Position numbers and translations under genes: made by a program. A DNA stretch of 64,000 nt. It comes from Emmonsiellopsis sp. PD_33. Taxonomy: Eukaryota; Ascomycota; Eurotiomycetes; Onygenales; Ajellomycetaceae. Positions within the stretch are counted from its first letter, which is position 1. Each line of letters starts with the position of its first letter. The DNA is taken from contig JANTQF010000161.1 of assembly GCA_032988165.1 (NCBI GenBank), positions 1 through 64,000 of the forward strand, in the 5' to 3' direction. Shown piece by piece: positions 63,154-64,000 of the stretch. The notes beneath the pieces are model-generated. The model saw only the letters and a program-made list of their open reading frames with translations. It searched no databases and was not told where the DNA came from.

Positions 63154-64000
63154 TTATGCTTGCTCATTAACAAACAAACCTGCCATCCCCTGTCCAGTTC
63201 CAATACACATACTAGTAACAAGCACCTTTGCCTTCGTCCTCTTCGCCTCCCTCAAAATAGTACAGACTTGTCTCGTCCCAGTGCAACCCAGTGGGTGTCC
63301 CAACGCAATGGCACCACCGCATGGGTTCACCTTTGCATGATCCAGCCCGAGCGTGTCAATACAGTAGACGGCCATAGACGCAAAGGCCTCGTTGATTTCA
63401 AAAATGTCAATGTCCTCCTTGCGCAAGTTGTGTTGGGAGAGGAGTTTGGGGATGGCGATGGAGGGTCCAATACCCATGATGCGAGGAGGAACGCCGGCAA
63501 CGGTGGCGCCAACGAATTTGGCAAGAATTGGCTGGCCGAGCTCAATGGCTTTGGAGCGCTTCATGAGGATCACAGCGGCAGCTAGTGGGTTAGATTAGTA
63601 TAATGTGATGTTAATACAAGGAAAAGGTGATAAAAATAACTTACCTCCATCCGTAACCTGACTGGCATTTCCTCCAGTGGTTTTATTCCCAAACTGAGGG
63701 AAGGCTGGTCGAACTTTGCTCAACGATTCAAATGTCGTGCCATATCGTGGCCCCTCATCCTTTGAGATGACGACGGTCTTCTCCTCGCCCGTCTTTGGGT
63801 CTTTAAGTGTGGTCTTAATCGGAACAATCTCCTCTTCAAACCACCCGGCCTTCTGCGCCGTCTCTGCCCTTCTGAACGACTCGACCGCATACCGATCCTG
63901 CTGCTCCCGGGAAATTTTGAAGTCATCTCCGACATTTTCAGACGTCTGGCCCATGGGCTGCACGCAATCCGCAGCATCTGGGGTTTTCATGATTTCAGGA
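63154..64000 (-). CDS. POT1: 3-ketoacyl-CoA thiolase (acetyl-CoA acyltransferase), C-terminal part
   Basis: Catalyses the last step of fatty-acid beta-oxidation, cleaving 3-ketoacyl-CoA with CoA to acetyl-CoA and a shortened acyl-CoA. Minus-strand exons >64000-63645 and 63581-63154 are joined across a 63-bp GT..AG intron (63644-63582). The 5' part lies outside the window. Visible motifs are VQPMGQTSENV, GNASQVTDGAAAVILMKRS, EINEAFASMAVYC, NPCGGAIALGHPLGCTG with the catalytic His, and SMCIGTGQGMAGLF with the catalytic Cys near the C-terminus. It ends NEQA, so no C-terminal SKL-type signal. Peroxisomal members of this family use an N-terminal PTS2, which would be beyond the window edge. Close agreement with the yeast Pot1 motif order supports the peroxisomal type. 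The frame is intact. Confidence 0.95.

Overview
The window looks like nuclear DNA of a filamentous ascomycete. Short introns have GT..AG ends, the left gene is a fungal-type LIM-LIM-RhoGAP protein, the right gene is a peroxisomal-type thiolase, and gene-bearing flanks enclose a huge AT-rich block of decayed Ty3/Gypsy chromoviruses. The alternation of normal-GC genes with long GC-poor retrotransposon tracts resembles Onygenales such as Blastomyces. That assignment is inference from architecture, not a species call.

Layout. 1-699: purine-rich 3' flank. 700-4622 (-): six-exon Rho GTPase-activating protein. 4623-9214: long non-coding upstream region. 9215-9637 (-): possible small membrane protein. 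About 9.83-60.6 kb: AT-rich island in which I saw no CpG dinucleotide. 60945-62179 (-): four-exon unrecognised gene with two in-frame TGA codons. 63154-64000 (-): 3' part of a 3-ketoacyl-CoA thiolase running off the right end.

The island is a nested stack of six LTR retrotransposons. Each has an equal-length or near-equal LTR pair and a target-site duplication (TSD) that can be read directly. Element A (10194-59176, TSD AAATT) is outermost and sits in an AT-rich tandem repeat of about 165 bp. Element B (11470-41372, TSD CAGCA) and element E (51501-57117, TSD AATCA) lie in A. Elements C (12411-21473, TSD TATGT/CATGT), D (25648-31265, TSD TACAT) and F (32653-40347, TSD TAGAG) lie in B. A, B, C, E and F are coded on the minus strand and D on the plus strand. 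Purine-rich tracts next to each 3' LTR confirm this. D and E are the same family in opposite orientation.

All six encode recognisable Gag-Pol with a C-terminal chromodomain, but every frame is broken by C-to-T / G-to-A changes and every readable reverse-transcriptase YxDD motif has lost an aspartate to asparagine. This pattern fits repeat-induced point mutation and/or methyl-CpG deamination. The most unusual content is a second, antisense, apparently spliced reading frame in B, C and F. It lies between the pol 3' end and the 3' LTR, with a C-x2-C-x6-C cysteine cluster followed by a splice-donor-like GTAAGT and then a coiled-coil-like exon. Inside A there are also about 5 kb that Gag-Pol does not explain, with a 4 x 39-bp in-frame repeat and a possible hAT-type transposon end.
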